Positions 1-8,883 of a DNA stretch of 64,000 nucleotides are shown here, piece by piece (position 1 is the first letter of the stretch; each line of letters opens with the position of its first letter). Origin of the DNA: Moraxella porci DSM 25326 (GTDB taxonomy: Bacteria > Pseudomonadota > Gammaproteobacteria > Pseudomonadales > Moraxellaceae); NCBI RefSeq assembly GCF_002014855.1, contig NZ_MUYV01000005.1:124001-188000 (forward strand), in the 5' to 3' direction. The notes under the pieces were generated by a model. That model was given only the letters and a program-made list of their open reading frames with translations, had not been told where the DNA came from and did not search any database. Both the position numbers and the translations under genes were made by a program.

Positions 1-2
1 GC

Positions 3-656
3 CATGGCGCAAAGGTGATGGTGCTTGATAGCGCTGACACCTTGACTTTGGGCGCGGCCAATGCGCTGCTTAAGACCCTTGAAGAGCCGCGCGATGGGGT
101 GTTTTTGATTTTAATCAGTGATCATCCTTCAAGATTATTACCGACCATCAAAAGCCGTGTGCAGACCATGCCGCTATCGCAGATTGACCAGACACTTGCA
201 TTGAGCTATCTGGGCGAGCAGATGGATGCTGATACTGCCCAGATGCTACTTGAACTCAGTGATGGCGCGGTATTGCAAGCCCAGCGTCTATGGCATGAGG
301 ACTGGTTTCACCAACGCGCGCTGTGGCTAAAGACTTTCGCGGCGCTAAATCGCGGCACCCGACAACCGATGGCAGCCAGTGAATATTGGCAAAAAACGCT
401 ATCCTTGCAGCAGTTTATTCTGTTGTCGCGGATGATGTTAGTAGCACTGTGGCGGCATCGCTTGGCTTTGCCAAATCTGCATCGTGATTTGGATATCGAA
501 TCATTGCTTGGGGGACTGGATCTGGATCATCATGCACTGGAGCGGCTGCTCGTTGGTCTGGATGATGTTGAGCTATCGATCATTCAAAATGTTCAAGAAA
601 AACTGGCCTATGATCAGCTGATGCTTACGATGGCAGGTCAGTCATCCGTATCATGA
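3..656 (+). CDS. holB: DNA polymerase III delta' subunit, C-terminal part (5' end outside window)
   Basis: The frame is open to the left edge of the window, so this is the 3' portion of a longer gene. The protein is a subunit of the clamp loader that places the beta sliding clamp on primed DNA. The visible part starts in the AAA+ fold with HGAKVMVLDSAD (Walker B region), followed by the signature NALLKTLEEP and SRVQTMPL, the latter matching the sensor-1 SRC/SRV region of delta' proteins. The remaining 150 or so residues fit the helical collar domain. A bidirectional terminator follows and ahcY converges from the other side. In many gammaproteobacteria holB is next to pilZ and tatD; here a tatD gene lies 5.7 kb downstream instead. 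Family assignment is firm from the motifs; the missing N-terminus prevents checking the P-loop. Confidence 0.93.
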   Translation, partial: HGAKVMVLDSADTLTLGAANALLKTLEEPRDGVFLILISDHPSRLLPTIKSRVQTMPLSQIDQTLALSYLGEQMDADTAQMLLELSDGAVLQAQRLWHEDWFHQRALWLKTFAALNRGTRQPMAASEYWQKTLSLQQFILLSRMMLVALWRHRLALPNLHRDLDIESLLGGLDLDHHALERLLVGLDDVELSIIQNVQEKLAYDQLMLTMAGQSSVS

Positions 657-797
657 TCGATGGGTTGATGCTAAAATCCTGTGCCAGCTAAGTTTGATCC
701 ATCATAACTGCCTGCTTAATATTACAACTAAAATAAAAGCTGGGATAATGATAAACCCATCTAAAGTTCACCAGTCATCATAAATAACGCCCAAAAT

Positions 798-831
798 AAA
801 AAGCGATCGGATAATCCCAATCGCTTTTTTT
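798..831. terminator. Bidirectional intrinsic terminator between holB and ahcY
   Basis: A perfect 10-bp stem (798-807 with 820-829) has an inner GGAT/ATCC extension. It is followed by a T run on the plus strand and also by one on the minus strand. It sits between two convergent genes and can serve both. Confidence 0.85.
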
Positions 832-840
832 GGCTATGAA

Positions 841-2205
841 TCAGTACTTATATTCATCTGACTTAAATGGACCATCAATTGATACGCCGATATAGTCGGC
901 TTGTTTTTGGGTAAGTTTGGTGATGACACCATTGAAGCCTGCAACCATCGCCGCAGCCACTTCTTCGTCAAGCTTCTTTGGTAGTACCTTGACATAGACT
1001 TTGCTTGGCTTGTCAGCGGCAGGTAAATCAGCGAATTTTTCTTGATACAGGTGAATCTGCGCCAGTACTTGGTTGGCAAATGAGCCATCCATGATGCGTG
1101 ATGGGTGACCTGTAGCATTGCCAAGGTTCACTAGGCGACCTTCAGACAGTAGGATGAGATAGTCATCATCGCTGTCTGAGCGATAGACTTGATGCACTTG
1201 CGGCTTGACTTCTACCCATTTCCAGTTGTCACGCATGAACTGAGTATCAATCTCGGTGTCAAAGTGGCCGATGTTACACACGACAGCGGTTGATTTTAGG
1301 GCTTTTAGCATCTCGGCGTTACACACATGATAGTTACCTGTGGTGGTCACGATCAAATCGGTGTCTTGTAGTAGGGTGGTGTTCACGCCTTGGGCTTGGT
1401 CTCCGCCGACGAATGGTGAGACGACTTCATAGCCGTCCATGCACGCTTGCATCGCACAGATTGGGTCAATCTCAGACACACGCACGATCATACCTTCTTG
1501 GCGTAGCGACTGTGCTGAGCCTTTGCCTACATCGCCGTAGCCGATGACCAATGCACGACGACCTGATAGCAGCATATCCGTACCACGCTTGATGGCGTCG
1601 TTTAGTGAGTGGCGGCAGCCGTATTTGTTGTCATTTTTTGATTTGGTGACAGCATCATTGACATTGATGGCAGGGACTTTGAGTGTGCCATTGCCCAGCA
1701 TCTCGATTAGGCGGTGTACGCCTGTGGTGGTCTCTTCAGAGATGCCGTGGATACGATCGAGCATTTGTGGATATTTGTCGTGAATTAGTGCGGTCAAATC
1801 ACCACCGTCATCTAGGATGATGTTGGCATCCCACAGTTTGCCGTCTTGGTGGATTTGTTGTTCAAGACACCACTCGTATTCTTCTTCGGTTTCGCCTTTC
1901 CAAGCAAATACAGGAATGCCAGCAGCGGCGATGGCGGCAGCGGCGTGGTCTTGGGTTGAGAAGATGTTGCAAGAAGTCCAGCGAACCTCAGCGCCCAATG
2001 CCACCAAAGTCTCAATCAAAACGGCTGTCTGAATGGTCATATGGATACAGCCGACGATTTTGGCACCAGCCAGTGGCTGAGCGGCAGCATAACGCTTACG
2101 CAGACCCATTAGGGCAGGCATTTCGGTTTCGGCGAGGCGGATTTCTTTACGGCCGAAGTCGGCAAGGCTGATGTCAGCTACTTTATAATCGGTAAATGTA
2201 GACAC
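841..2205 (-). CDS. ahcY: Adenosylhomocysteinase (SAH hydrolase)
   Basis: The enzyme reversibly cleaves S-adenosyl-L-homocysteine to adenosine and homocysteine in the cytosol and so removes the product inhibitor of SAM-dependent methylation. The sequence shows the full family architecture: an N-terminal substrate domain with [18 protein letters not shown], the [19 protein letters not shown] block, the NAD-binding loop [15 protein letters not shown], and the C-terminal tail ending KSDEYKY that closes over NAD. The longest frame starts at a GTG (2214) that overlaps the AAAGGAG ribosome site. The GTG three codons later (2205) has an 8-nt spacing from that site and is preferred, giving 454 residues. 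The gene has its own leader of about 160 nt that folds as an SAH riboswitch (see 2270-2366), so regulation by its own substrate is likely. Confidence 0.97.
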   Translation of the reverse strand: MSTFTDYKVADISLADFGRKEIRLAETEMPALMGLRKRYAAAQPLAGAKIVGCIHMTIQTAVLIETLVALGAEVRWTSCNIFSTQDHAAAAIAAAGIPVFAWKGETEEEYEWCLEQQIHQDGKLWDANIILDDGGDLTALIHDKYPQMLDRIHGISEETTTGVHRLIEMLGNGTLKVPAINVNDAVTKSKNDNKYGCRHSLNDAIKRGTDMLLSGRRALVIGYGDVGKGSAQSLRQEGMIVRVSEIDPICAMQACMDGYEVVSPFVGGDQAQGVNTTLLQDTDLIVTTTGNYHVCNAEMLKALKSTAVVCNIGHFDTEIDTQFMRDNWKWVEVKPQVHQVYRSDSDDDYLILLSEGRLVNLGNATGHPSRIMDGSFANQVLAQIHLYQEKFADLPAADKPSKVYVKVLPKKLDEEVAAAMVAGFNGVITKLTQKQADYIGVSIDGPFKSDEYKY

Positions 2206-2269
2206 TGCGTCCACTCCTTTTAAAAATTAACGATGAGATGATGGATAATCATCATAAAAAAGAAAACGC

Positions 2270-2366
2270 AGATGTCGTTGATTATTTTAAATCGCTGTCG
2301 CAAATCTAAAAAGCAAGCCTGACCGCTGATGAATCCAAAGCCAAAAGCGGTTGCAACATCTCTTGC
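2270..2366 (-). promoter_or_regulatory. SAH riboswitch candidate in the ahcY leader
   Basis: Read on the minus strand, the leader forms P1 (GCAAG 2366-2362 with CTTGC 2317-2313), P2 (ACCGCT 2351-2346 with AGCGGT 2327-2322) and a variable P3 (2311-2304 with 2292-2285, one G-U pair). It also forms a pseudoknot P4 between the P1/P2 junction AGATGT (2361-2356) and ACATCT (2275-2270), extendable to 8 bp. The junction keeps UGC before P2 and CAGG before the 3' strand of P1, as in the known SAH riboswitch class. The element begins where transcription from the promoter at 2376-2384 should start and controls the expected gene. The fold was drawn by eye. No obvious expression platform is seen beyond a U-rich stretch just after P4. 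Confidence 0.8.
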
Positions 2367-2375
2367 AAACTGATT

Positions 2376-2384
2376 ATTATAACA
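2376..2384 (-). promoter_or_regulatory. Extended -10 promoter of ahcY
   Basis: The minus strand reads TGTTATAAT, a consensus extended -10 element, 6-7 nt before the first base of the riboswitch. No good -35 hexamer is seen 16-18 nt upstream, as is usual for extended -10 promoters. Confidence 0.6.
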
Positions 2385-2416
2385 AATCTTTGTGGCAAAT
2401 ACAGCTATAGATACAA

Positions 2417-2446
2417 TAAAAACGGCTGATAATATCAACCGTTTTA
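2417..2446 (-). terminator. Intrinsic terminator of the TonB-dependent receptor gene
   Basis: On the minus strand an AAAACGG/CCGTTTT stem, extended by TGATA/TATCA with one mismatch, is followed by a T run. It lies 16 nt after the receptor stop codon and upstream of the ahcY promoter. Confidence 0.75.
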
Positions 2447-2462
2447 TCAATCCTAGAGCGGA

Positions 2463-4421
2463 TTAGTATTTAAAAGTCACCCCAAGATTGGCTTGGCGAC
2501 CGCCATTGACATACCATTGATTTGCTGAATTATATACCGCTTTATATTCCACATTACCGATATTTTGAATGTTGGTAAATAGTTTGACATGCGGATTGAT
2601 ATTCCAATGCGCATCAACATCGACGGTAGCATGGCCTGGCACTTTGATGGTGTTGGCACTATTGGCAAAGGCATCTGAGCGCGCGATGATTGAGGTACTG
2701 ACACCAACGACGCCATCATCATAGCCTAAGGTTAGTGTGCCGGTATGTTTTGGGCGATAGGCAATTTCACGATTGTTGTCTTTATTTTCGGTTTCTACGT
2801 ATGCATAACCAGCTTTTGCGTAGTAATTATCACGAACATATGTAGCGTTGATTTCACCACCAATAAATGAGGCCTTATAAATATTTGAATAAGTGCCAGT
2901 ATTGAATCTCTGAATTATGCCTGGATTGGTTGTATCTAGAATATCAGTGGTTGAGTTTTGAATATCGATTAGGTTTTTAACATGGGTGTGAAATGCAGTA
3001 ACATCCAGAGTCAAGTTATCACTAAATTGATGTGAAGCTCCTAGCTCATAGCTAATACTTTTCTCAGGTTCTAGGTTTTCATTGCCAATTGTGGCATATG
3101 TTTCAAGTATATCTGGATTCACCCAGTTTGGATATGGCCCATCAATACTTTCGTAATACAATTCAGACAATGCAGGTGCGCGGAACGCTGAACCAACATT
3201 GGCATAAACACTCGTTGCAGGTGTGATACGATAACGAATTGCGCCTTGACCCACGGTATGATTACCAAAGCGTTCATTGTCTTCTAAGCGCACACCGACT
3301 TGGGTATTAACTTTGTCGCTATTGTACTGATGCTGTGCATAATAGCCAATCGTATCGATACTCTGAACACCATCTTTGACAGCGTTACTGGTGTATTCAG
3401 ACTGATTGCCTGTGACGCCGACTAGGATATTTTGATTGTTTGCAAATGACCACTTGGCGTTGACATCAGCCTCATCCACTTGGGTGTGATAAAATGAGGC
3501 GTAGTCTATGACATCTTGTTTATTTTTGACATTGCTATAACGGGCATTTAAGCTAAGATTGTCAATTGGTTTATAAGAAATTTTGGCATTAATAATTTGG
3601 TTTTCAAATTCACGCAATGAAGTATTTGGTGATGTGCTGCTGCCAAAGTTATTAAATTCATTAATACCTTCGCTGTGATCAAAGCTGATGCTAGCATCAA
3701 GATTTTGTTTGTTGTCAAAGCCAAGCTTGGCGGTGTAGCCTTTTTGTTCGTAGCCCGCTTGATTATCACGGCTTTGGTTATTAAAAATGCGAGTGCCATC
3801 AGTTTCTAAACGCTGTCCTGATAGGCTGGCATAAAAGTCATTATGCACGACATCGCCTTTAACGATGGCTTTGTAGGTGTTGTTTTCACCAACCACACCA
3901 GTAATTTCAGCACCTGTGCGTGTTGGCGTTTTGCTGACCATTTGAATGACACCACCAATGGCATCAGAACCATACTGTACTGAAGCAGGGCCTTTGGCGA
4001 TTTCAACACGGCTCAGATTTGTGGTATCGATAAAGCCAGTATAAACAGAACCAAGATGATTTTGATTATTAAGGCGTGCACCATCTTTTAGTACTAAAGT
4101 ATGCACAGGATAAGAGCCACGGATGGAGACTTCGGGAATTTGACCGATGCCACCTGATTGTTTGACATAGATGCCCGCATCTAATTGGATGACATCTGAC
4201 AGATTGCGTGCAGGGTTTTTCTCGATTTCGCCTGCACTGATGACAGTTACTGAGGCGGGTGTGTCGCTAAGTGGTGTGGCGCTGCGACTCACCGTCACCA
4301 CAACAGGATCCAACTCCACAACAGGCAAATCATCACCTGTGGCAGCTGTCGCGTTCTGTGAAATCAAAGTGGCTGGGGCTAATGCCAGGATAATGGCACG
4401 GCGTAAAGTAAGGGATGACAT
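2463..4421 (-). CDS. TonB-dependent outer-membrane receptor, BtuB/siderophore type
   Basis: This is a 652-residue gated beta-barrel porin for energy-dependent uptake of a scarce ligand across the outer membrane. A signal peptide ends near ATAA (residue 27). The TonB box region is ELDPVVVTVSRS, and the plug domain runs to about residue 165 with SIRGSYPVHTLVLKDGARLN and VEIAKGPASVQYGSDAIGGVI. The barrel shows the NVGSAFRAPALSELYY and NENLEPEKSISYELG motifs and ends in an aromatic residue (TFKY). The short plug and overall length resemble BtuB (cobalamin) and similar receptors, but the substrate cannot be fixed from sequence. The start has AGGTGAG 5 nt upstream. The leader from its probable promoter is only about 50 nt, too short for a cobalamin riboswitch. 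Confidence 0.9.
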   Translation of the reverse strand: MSSLTLRRAIILALAPATLISQNATAATGDDLPVVELDPVVVTVSRSATPLSDTPASVTVISAGEIEKNPARNLSDVIQLDAGIYVKQSGGIGQIPEVSIRGSYPVHTLVLKDGARLNNQNHLGSVYTGFIDTTNLSRVEIAKGPASVQYGSDAIGGVIQMVSKTPTRTGAEITGVVGENNTYKAIVKGDVVHNDFYASLSGQRLETDGTRIFNNQSRDNQAGYEQKGYTAKLGFDNKQNLDASISFDHSEGINEFNNFGSSTSPNTSLREFENQIINAKISYKPIDNLSLNARYSNVKNKQDVIDYASFYHTQVDEADVNAKWSFANNQNILVGVTGNQSEYTSNAVKDGVQSIDTIGYYAQHQYNSDKVNTQVGVRLEDNERFGNHTVGQGAIRYRITPATSVYANVGSAFRAPALSELYYESIDGPYPNWVNPDILETYATIGNENLEPEKSISYELGASHQFSDNLTLDVTAFHTHVKNLIDIQNSTTDILDTTNPGIIQRFNTGTYSNIYKASFIGGEINATYVRDNYYAKAGYAYVETENKDNNREIAYRPKHTGTLTLGYDDGVVGVSTSIIARSDAFANSANTIKVPGHATVDVDAHWNINPHVKLFTNIQNIGNVEYKAVYNSANQWYVNGGRQANLGVTFKY

Positions 4422-4477
4422 ATCTCACCTAAAACTATGTTGCTGTTGATTTAAAATTTGTAACATTCATTGCGGGT

Positions 4478-4486
4478 ATTATAACA
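4478..4486 (-). promoter_or_regulatory. Extended -10 promoter of the TonB-dependent receptor
   Basis: The minus strand reads TGTTATAAT about 57 nt upstream of the start codon. The surrounding AT-rich sequence could hold a metal-regulator operator, but no clear Fur or Zur box was recognised. Confidence 0.5.
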
Positions 4487-4702
4487 TGAATATAATTTCA
4501 CTCAGCCATATTTTGCTGAAAATTTCTTATCTTAAGTTGAAATTCATTCAATCAGCTTGCCAGTACAGCATCTGATGATCATCATACAGATGGCGTCGGT
4601 TGCCAAGCGGTTTATTTATTTATACAATGATCAGATTTGTCAGGCGATGCATTGTCTTTATGGCATTTTTGCTTTAATCCCATTCAACCAGTTGCAGTCA
4701 TT

Positions 4703-6337
4703 ATGAGACATTTACCGATGATCAAAAGTACGCTCATGTCGATGGGCTTAATATTGGTGCTGATGCTTGGCATCACACCAAGCTTTGCCACCACAGCCAA
4801 AATTTTAAGCAAAGAATCTGCCAGCGCCGAAGAGTCTGTCAAAGCGACAGACAGTTTCGGTCGTGAGACGCCGCGAGGCACTGTCCAAGGATTTATGCGC
4901 GCCATAACAAGCGATGATTATGATCTGGCGGCAAACTATCTGGATGGTCGATATCTGGCAGAAACCCAAATGGCCAATCGTGATGTGGTTGAGCATTTGG
5001 TGCAGACGCTGGATTCTGGCGGTAGGCTGTTTCCTGATTTGCAGCTGAGTGATGCGCCTGAGGGGAATTTATCGGATAATCTGCCCAGAGAAGTTGATAA
5101 AGTCGGTGAAATTCAGCTGATGAATGAGCGGTTCGATATTTTGGTGACGCGTCGCGAAAGTGATGAAGGCGTGGTATTTTGGCAAATTTCAGGTCAGACC
5201 TTAGAGCAGCTGCCCAGCAAGGTCGCTCAGACCAAGACTTTGGCCGAACAGCTAAATCTGGTGCGCGATGATATGGACAATCACCAAAAGCAGTGGCTGG
5301 AAGTGCTGGCCGTGATACTGCTCGTCGTGGCGATGTGTTTGATCTTTTATGTCGCGGTGTGGCTGCTGTATATGATTAGTAAGTTTTTATACACAAACAT
5401 CCGCAAAAAACCATATCGAGTAACGCCCAGTGTCATCATGCCTTTGGCGCTGATATTCGTGGCGATGCTGCTGCCTGAGGTGATGGTGCGCGTCGGCGTG
5501 CCGCTGACTTTGCGCAGCTCATTTGGTCGTATCAAAGACATCGTGGCATGGGGTGCGACTGCTTGGCTGGTGCTGCGATTGCTGGACAGTGTGTTTCGCC
5601 GCGCTGAAGCCAATTCGCTCAAGCGCGGCCGCCCTGAGCAGGTCTCGATCCTAAATCTGCTTCGCAAAATCGCCAAGGTGTTTATGGTCATTTTGGCAAT
5701 TATTATCATCTTTGGCAACTTAGGCTTTGATTTGACCACGGGGATCGCTGCACTGGGTGTGGGTGGTTTGGCACTGGCTTTTGGCGCCCAAAAAACTATC
5801 GAAAATCTCATCGGCTCAGTGGTTGTCGTCGCTGACCGTCCAGTGCATGTGGGAGATTATTGTAAATTTGGTACTTATGAAGGCACGGTCATCGACATCG
5901 GTATCCGCTCAACGCGTATCCGCACGCTCAATCGCACCATCGTCACTGTGCCTAATGGTGAGTTTTCTGCTTTACAGATTGAGAACTTTACCGCAAGAGA
6001 TATGTTTTGGTTTTTGCATAATTTATTCATTAAGCGCACCGCAGATTTGGCAGAAGTAGAGCGGATGATTGCTGATTTGCAAGACTTTTTGGCATCGCAT
6101 AGTCTGACCAATGATGAGTGGAATCAGGCGTGGATCAAAGAGCTGCGCCAAGACTGCTATGTCATCGAGATGCGTGCGTATATTCCAGCGTCAGGGGCGC
6201 AGGAGTTTTATGACAAACAAAGCCAGTTGATTTTACAGGTACTAAAATTCTTAGAAAATTATCAGGTTGAGCACGCCTTGCCGAGCCAGACGGTGGTGCT
6301 GGATGACAAAAACCGCCTAAATCAGTCAGATTCGTGA
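4703..6337 (+). CDS. MscS-family mechanosensitive channel with periplasmic N-terminal domain
   Basis: This inner-membrane channel opens on membrane tension and releases solutes on hypo-osmotic shock. After a signal-like hydrophobic N-terminus (ending near SFATT) there is a soluble domain of about 150 residues. Four membrane segments follow, beginning at WLEVLAVILLVVAMCLIF. The MscS pore helix GIAALGVGGLALAFGAQKTI and the beta domain VHVGDYCKFGTYEGTVIDIG then RTLNRTIVTVPNGEF are clear. The frame is open back to a TTG at 4637. The ATG at 4703 gives a proper signal peptide and is preferred; the ATG at 4718 is also possible, and neither has a strong ribosome site. At 544 residues it is of the larger YbiO/YnaI-like class rather than the minimal MscS. 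Confidence 0.9.
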   Translation: MRHLPMIKSTLMSMGLILVLMLGITPSFATTAKILSKESASAEESVKATDSFGRETPRGTVQGFMRAITSDDYDLAANYLDGRYLAETQMANRDVVEHLVQTLDSGGRLFPDLQLSDAPEGNLSDNLPREVDKVGEIQLMNERFDILVTRRESDEGVVFWQISGQTLEQLPSKVAQTKTLAEQLNLVRDDMDNHQKQWLEVLAVILLVVAMCLIFYVAVWLLYMISKFLYTNIRKKPYRVTPSVIMPLALIFVAMLLPEVMVRVGVPLTLRSSFGRIKDIVAWGATAWLVLRLLDSVFRRAEANSLKRGRPEQVSILNLLRKIAKVFMVILAIIIIFGNLGFDLTTGIAALGVGGLALAFGAQKTIENLIGSVVVVADRPVHVGDYCKFGTYEGTVIDIGIRSTRIRTLNRTIVTVPNGEFSALQIENFTARDMFWFLHNLFIKRTADLAEVERMIADLQDFLASHSLTNDEWNQAWIKELRQDCYVIEMRAYIPASGAQEFYDKQSQLILQVLKFLENYQVEHALPSQTVVLDDKNRLNQSDS

Positions 6338-6371
6338 TAAAATACGGCGTTTGTATTGATTGAGAACGACT

Positions 6372-7178
6372 ATGTACACCGATTCGCACTGCCACCTAAC
6401 CTATCTAAAACTTGACAATTATGAGCAATCGCCACGCCATCTACTGACTGCCATGCGTGATGCTGATGTCAGCCGAGCGATGGCGATTATGTGCAAGTTT
6501 GAGGAAAATGATGCCATCCGTGCATGGGTGGATTTGGCGATGAGTGATGATAGCCTACCTGATATCGGCATGAGTGTGGGGATTCACCCTTGTCAAGATG
6601 AAGCGATGCTAAAGAGCGTGCAAGTTGAGGATTTGTTGGCTTTGGATACGGATAAGGTGTGGGCATTTGGCGAAACGGGGCTTGATTATTATTGGGATGG
6701 CAATAAAAAATCTGCCCAAAAGCATAGCTTTGCCACCCATATCAGTGCCAGCAAAATCGCCAAAAAACCCATCATTGTGCATACTCGCAGTGCCTATCAT
6801 GATACTTTGGATGTGCTGCAAAGCGAGCGCTGTGAGCATGGTATCATCCACTGTTTTACCGAGGATTATGCCTTTGCCAAGCGTGCACTGGATATGGGGC
6901 TGTACATTTCGCTATCAGGGATTGTTAGCTTTAATAAATCTGAAGCACTGCGAGAAGTTGCCAAACAGCTGCCCCTAGACCGCTTATTGATTGAGACTGA
7001 TAGTCCGTATCTAGCACCTGTGCCCAAGCGTGGTCGTGACAATGAACCGACCTATGTGCCGTATGTGGCACAGGCACTTGCCAAGGTTTATGGCATGGAT
7101 AGTGCCGAGATTGGGCAGATGACCAGTCAGAATTTTGTCAATTTGGTGAATCAGTACAAGGTGGTTATTGGTGACTGA
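6372..7178 (+). CDS. tatD: TatD family metal-dependent hydrolase (DNase)
   Basis: This is a TIM-barrel phosphoesterase of the TatD/YcfH family that acts on nucleic acid ends in the cytosol. Metal ligands are visible in order: DSHCHL at the N-terminus, GETGLDYYWDGNK around residue 95, PIIVHTRSAYHDTL around 135, GIIHCFTEDYAFA around 160, and ETDSPYLAPVPKRGRDNEP near residue 210. The reading frame is open from a TTG at 6360, but the ATG at 6372 gives the canonical MYTDSHCHL start. It is followed after 4 nt by dusA, so the two are probably one transcript. Length (268 residues) matches the family. Confidence 0.93.
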   Translation: MYTDSHCHLTYLKLDNYEQSPRHLLTAMRDADVSRAMAIMCKFEENDAIRAWVDLAMSDDSLPDIGMSVGIHPCQDEAMLKSVQVEDLLALDTDKVWAFGETGLDYYWDGNKKSAQKHSFATHISASKIAKKPIIVHTRSAYHDTLDVLQSERCEHGIIHCFTEDYAFAKRALDMGLYISLSGIVSFNKSEALREVAKQLPLDRLLIETDSPYLAPVPKRGRDNEPTYVPYVAQALAKVYGMDSAEIGQMTSQNFVNLVNQYKVVIGD

Positions 7179-7182
7179 TATC

Positions 7183-8145
7183 ATGAAAAATAAACGCATC
7201 AGTCTGGCCCCCATGATCGATTGGACGACTTCGGATTTTCGTGCATTTGCCCGATTGTTCAATCCCAATATCCATCTATACACTGAGATGATCAGCACCA
7301 GTGCCATCCTAAAGGGCGATGCCGATCGTGTGCTACGCTTTGATGGCACTGAGCATCCTGTGGTACTACAGTTGGGTGGCTCTGATGCTGATGAGATGGC
7401 GCAGGCGGTGCAGCTTGCCGATGCCAAGGGTTATGATGAATTTAACATCAATGTCGGCTGTCCATCCGATCGTGTCCAGCACAACAAAATCGGTGCGTGC
7501 CTGATGGCAGAGCCTTTGATAGTCGCCAAGATGGTGACAGCGATGCAAGCGGTCACGGATAAGCCTGTCACGGTCAAGCATCGTATCGGTATCGATCATC
7601 ATGACAGCTATGAGTTTATGAAAGGCTTTGTGGAGACGGTGGCAGAAGCTGGCTGTACGCATTTTATCGCTCATGCTCGCATCGCTTGGCTACAAGGCCT
7701 ATCACCCAAGCAAAACCGAGAAATTCCGCCACTGCGTTATAATGATATTTATCGACTCAAGCAAGACTTCCCCATGCTCACCATCGAGATTAATGGTGGC
7801 ATCGATCAGATGAGTGCTATCCGTGAGCATCTGCAGTATGTCGATGGCGTGATGATTGGGCGTGCGTTTTATCATAACCCTTATCTGATGGCAGAGTGTA
7901 ATGAGCTTTGGGGATTGCCGATGCCGAGCCGTCGTGAGATTTTTGAAGGATTGATGAGTTATCTTGCCAAGCGAGACGAAGAAGGGGCAAATCTTGCGAC
8001 CTTGACACGGCATTATTTGGGCTTATTTCAAGGGCTGACAGGTGCGCGCGCATGGCGACAGGCATTGAGCGGTAAACCATCATTGACCCTAGATGACATC
8101 CGCAGTGCAGGCGAGCAGGTGCTACTCCAAAATCAACAGCAGTAG
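7183..8145 (+). CDS. dusA: tRNA-dihydrouridine(20/20a) synthase DusA
   Basis: This is an FMN and NADPH-dependent enzyme that reduces uridine 20 and 20a in the D-loop of tRNA. It shows the N-terminal SLAPMIDWTT, the FMN-contacting VVLQLGGSD, the catalytic-cysteine block FNINVGCPSDRVQ, and the DusA-specific HARIAWLQGLSPKQNREIPP at residues 165-185. The flavin-binding VDGVMIGRAFYHNP follows. The ATG at 7183 is chosen over the in-frame TTG at 7168, which would overlap tatD; GGTGA lies 8 nt upstream. The last 24 bp overlap tail-to-tail with the convergent CPBP gene. Confidence 0.95.
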   Translation: MKNKRISLAPMIDWTTSDFRAFARLFNPNIHLYTEMISTSAILKGDADRVLRFDGTEHPVVLQLGGSDADEMAQAVQLADAKGYDEFNINVGCPSDRVQHNKIGACLMAEPLIVAKMVTAMQAVTDKPVTVKHRIGIDHHDSYEFMKGFVETVAEAGCTHFIAHARIAWLQGLSPKQNREIPPLRYNDIYRLKQDFPMLTIEINGGIDQMSAIREHLQYVDGVMIGRAFYHNPYLMAECNELWGLPMPSRREIFEGLMSYLAKRDEEGANLATLTRHYLGLFQGLTGARAWRQALSGKPSLTLDDIRSAGEQVLLQNQQQ

Positions 8146-8883
8146 CACCAAACTATTATTCATACTATGCAAAATCATCGGCGCATATACCGAGCCTGTT
8201 CGCACACGAGCATAGCACAATCCCAGTGCGACGGCGAACATCATACCAGTATCGATCAGATTATATTGAAAATGTAGCAGAGCAAATATCAAACTGCTGA
8301 TCAAACTGGTCAGTATGGTGATATGGTGTGTGTTATTGCTAAATGATGAAAAAATATCCTGCCCCAGTCGCCAAAACAGCCCACGACAAATCAGCTCTTC
8401 ATAAACTGGCGCGCACACCATCACCATCAGCGCAAATAGCCACATCGGCGTATCATGACCCATCAAGGCAGTGCTATCTGCCGATGGCGTTGGTGATAGG
8501 GCGGTGGTGAGTAGATTGGCGATGAGACTGGCGACAAGCACCACCGACAAGAACACCCATAGACAGTACCAAAACTTTCGCCCATCCATCGGCATCAATG
8601 CCAGATACTGTTGCCATAGTTGCCGTGCTGTCTTAGTGTCATTGGCATACTTTTGCATTCGAAAATACTGCCAAAACACCATCAGCCACACCAAGCACAC
8701 CGCCGTCAGCACCACCGACATCACAAGCAGGGTATTATCCGTCACCTGATGATAGGGTGTGGCATTGGCGATGGCTCTTAGGATAATCAGCCAGCCATTT
8801 TGTAGGGCGAACATGGTCGCCACCACCATCACCATCAAGGCGGCGGCAGTCATCGGGCGATAGCGTGGCAAGGACGATCGCAT
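8122..8883 (-). CDS. CPBP family intramembrane glutamic endopeptidase
   Basis: This 253-residue polytopic membrane protein carries the CPBP (Abi/CAAX-protease-like) motifs in order: EELICRGLFWRLG (motif 1, two glutamates and arginine), SSLIFALLHFQYN (motif 2, histidine) and the last-helix motif YAPMILHSMNNS (motif 3, histidine). Family members cleave membrane proteins or peptides; some process bacteriocins or confer self-immunity, and the substrate here is unknown. The start codon overlaps the stop of the upstream hydrolase by one base (TGATG), indicating translational coupling. The 3' end runs 24 bp into dusA on the other strand. Confidence 0.88.
   Translation of the reverse strand: MRSSLPRYRPMTAAALMVMVVATMFALQNGWLIILRAIANATPYHQVTDNTLLVMSVVLTAVCLVWLMVFWQYFRMQKYANDTKTARQLWQQYLALMPMDGRKFWYCLWVFLSVVLVASLIANLLTTALSPTPSADSTALMGHDTPMWLFALMVMVCAPVYEELICRGLFWRLGQDIFSSFSNNTHHITILTSLISSLIFALLHFQYNLIDTGMMFAVALGLCYARVRTGSVYAPMILHSMNNSLVLLLLILE

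Noticed and set aside
2220..2450. A 76-codon minus-strand frame between the TonB receptor and ahcY
   Set aside because: It starts at a TTG inside the receptor terminator and runs through the promoter and riboswitch of ahcY; no ribosome site or family pattern supports it.
4422..4702. Possible cobalamin riboswitch upstream of the BtuB-like receptor
   Set aside because: The leader from the probable promoter is only about 50 nt, and no B12-box-like sequence was found.
4637..4702. TTG-initiated extension of the MscS protein
   Set aside because: It would place 22 residues before an otherwise good signal peptide and has no ribosome site.
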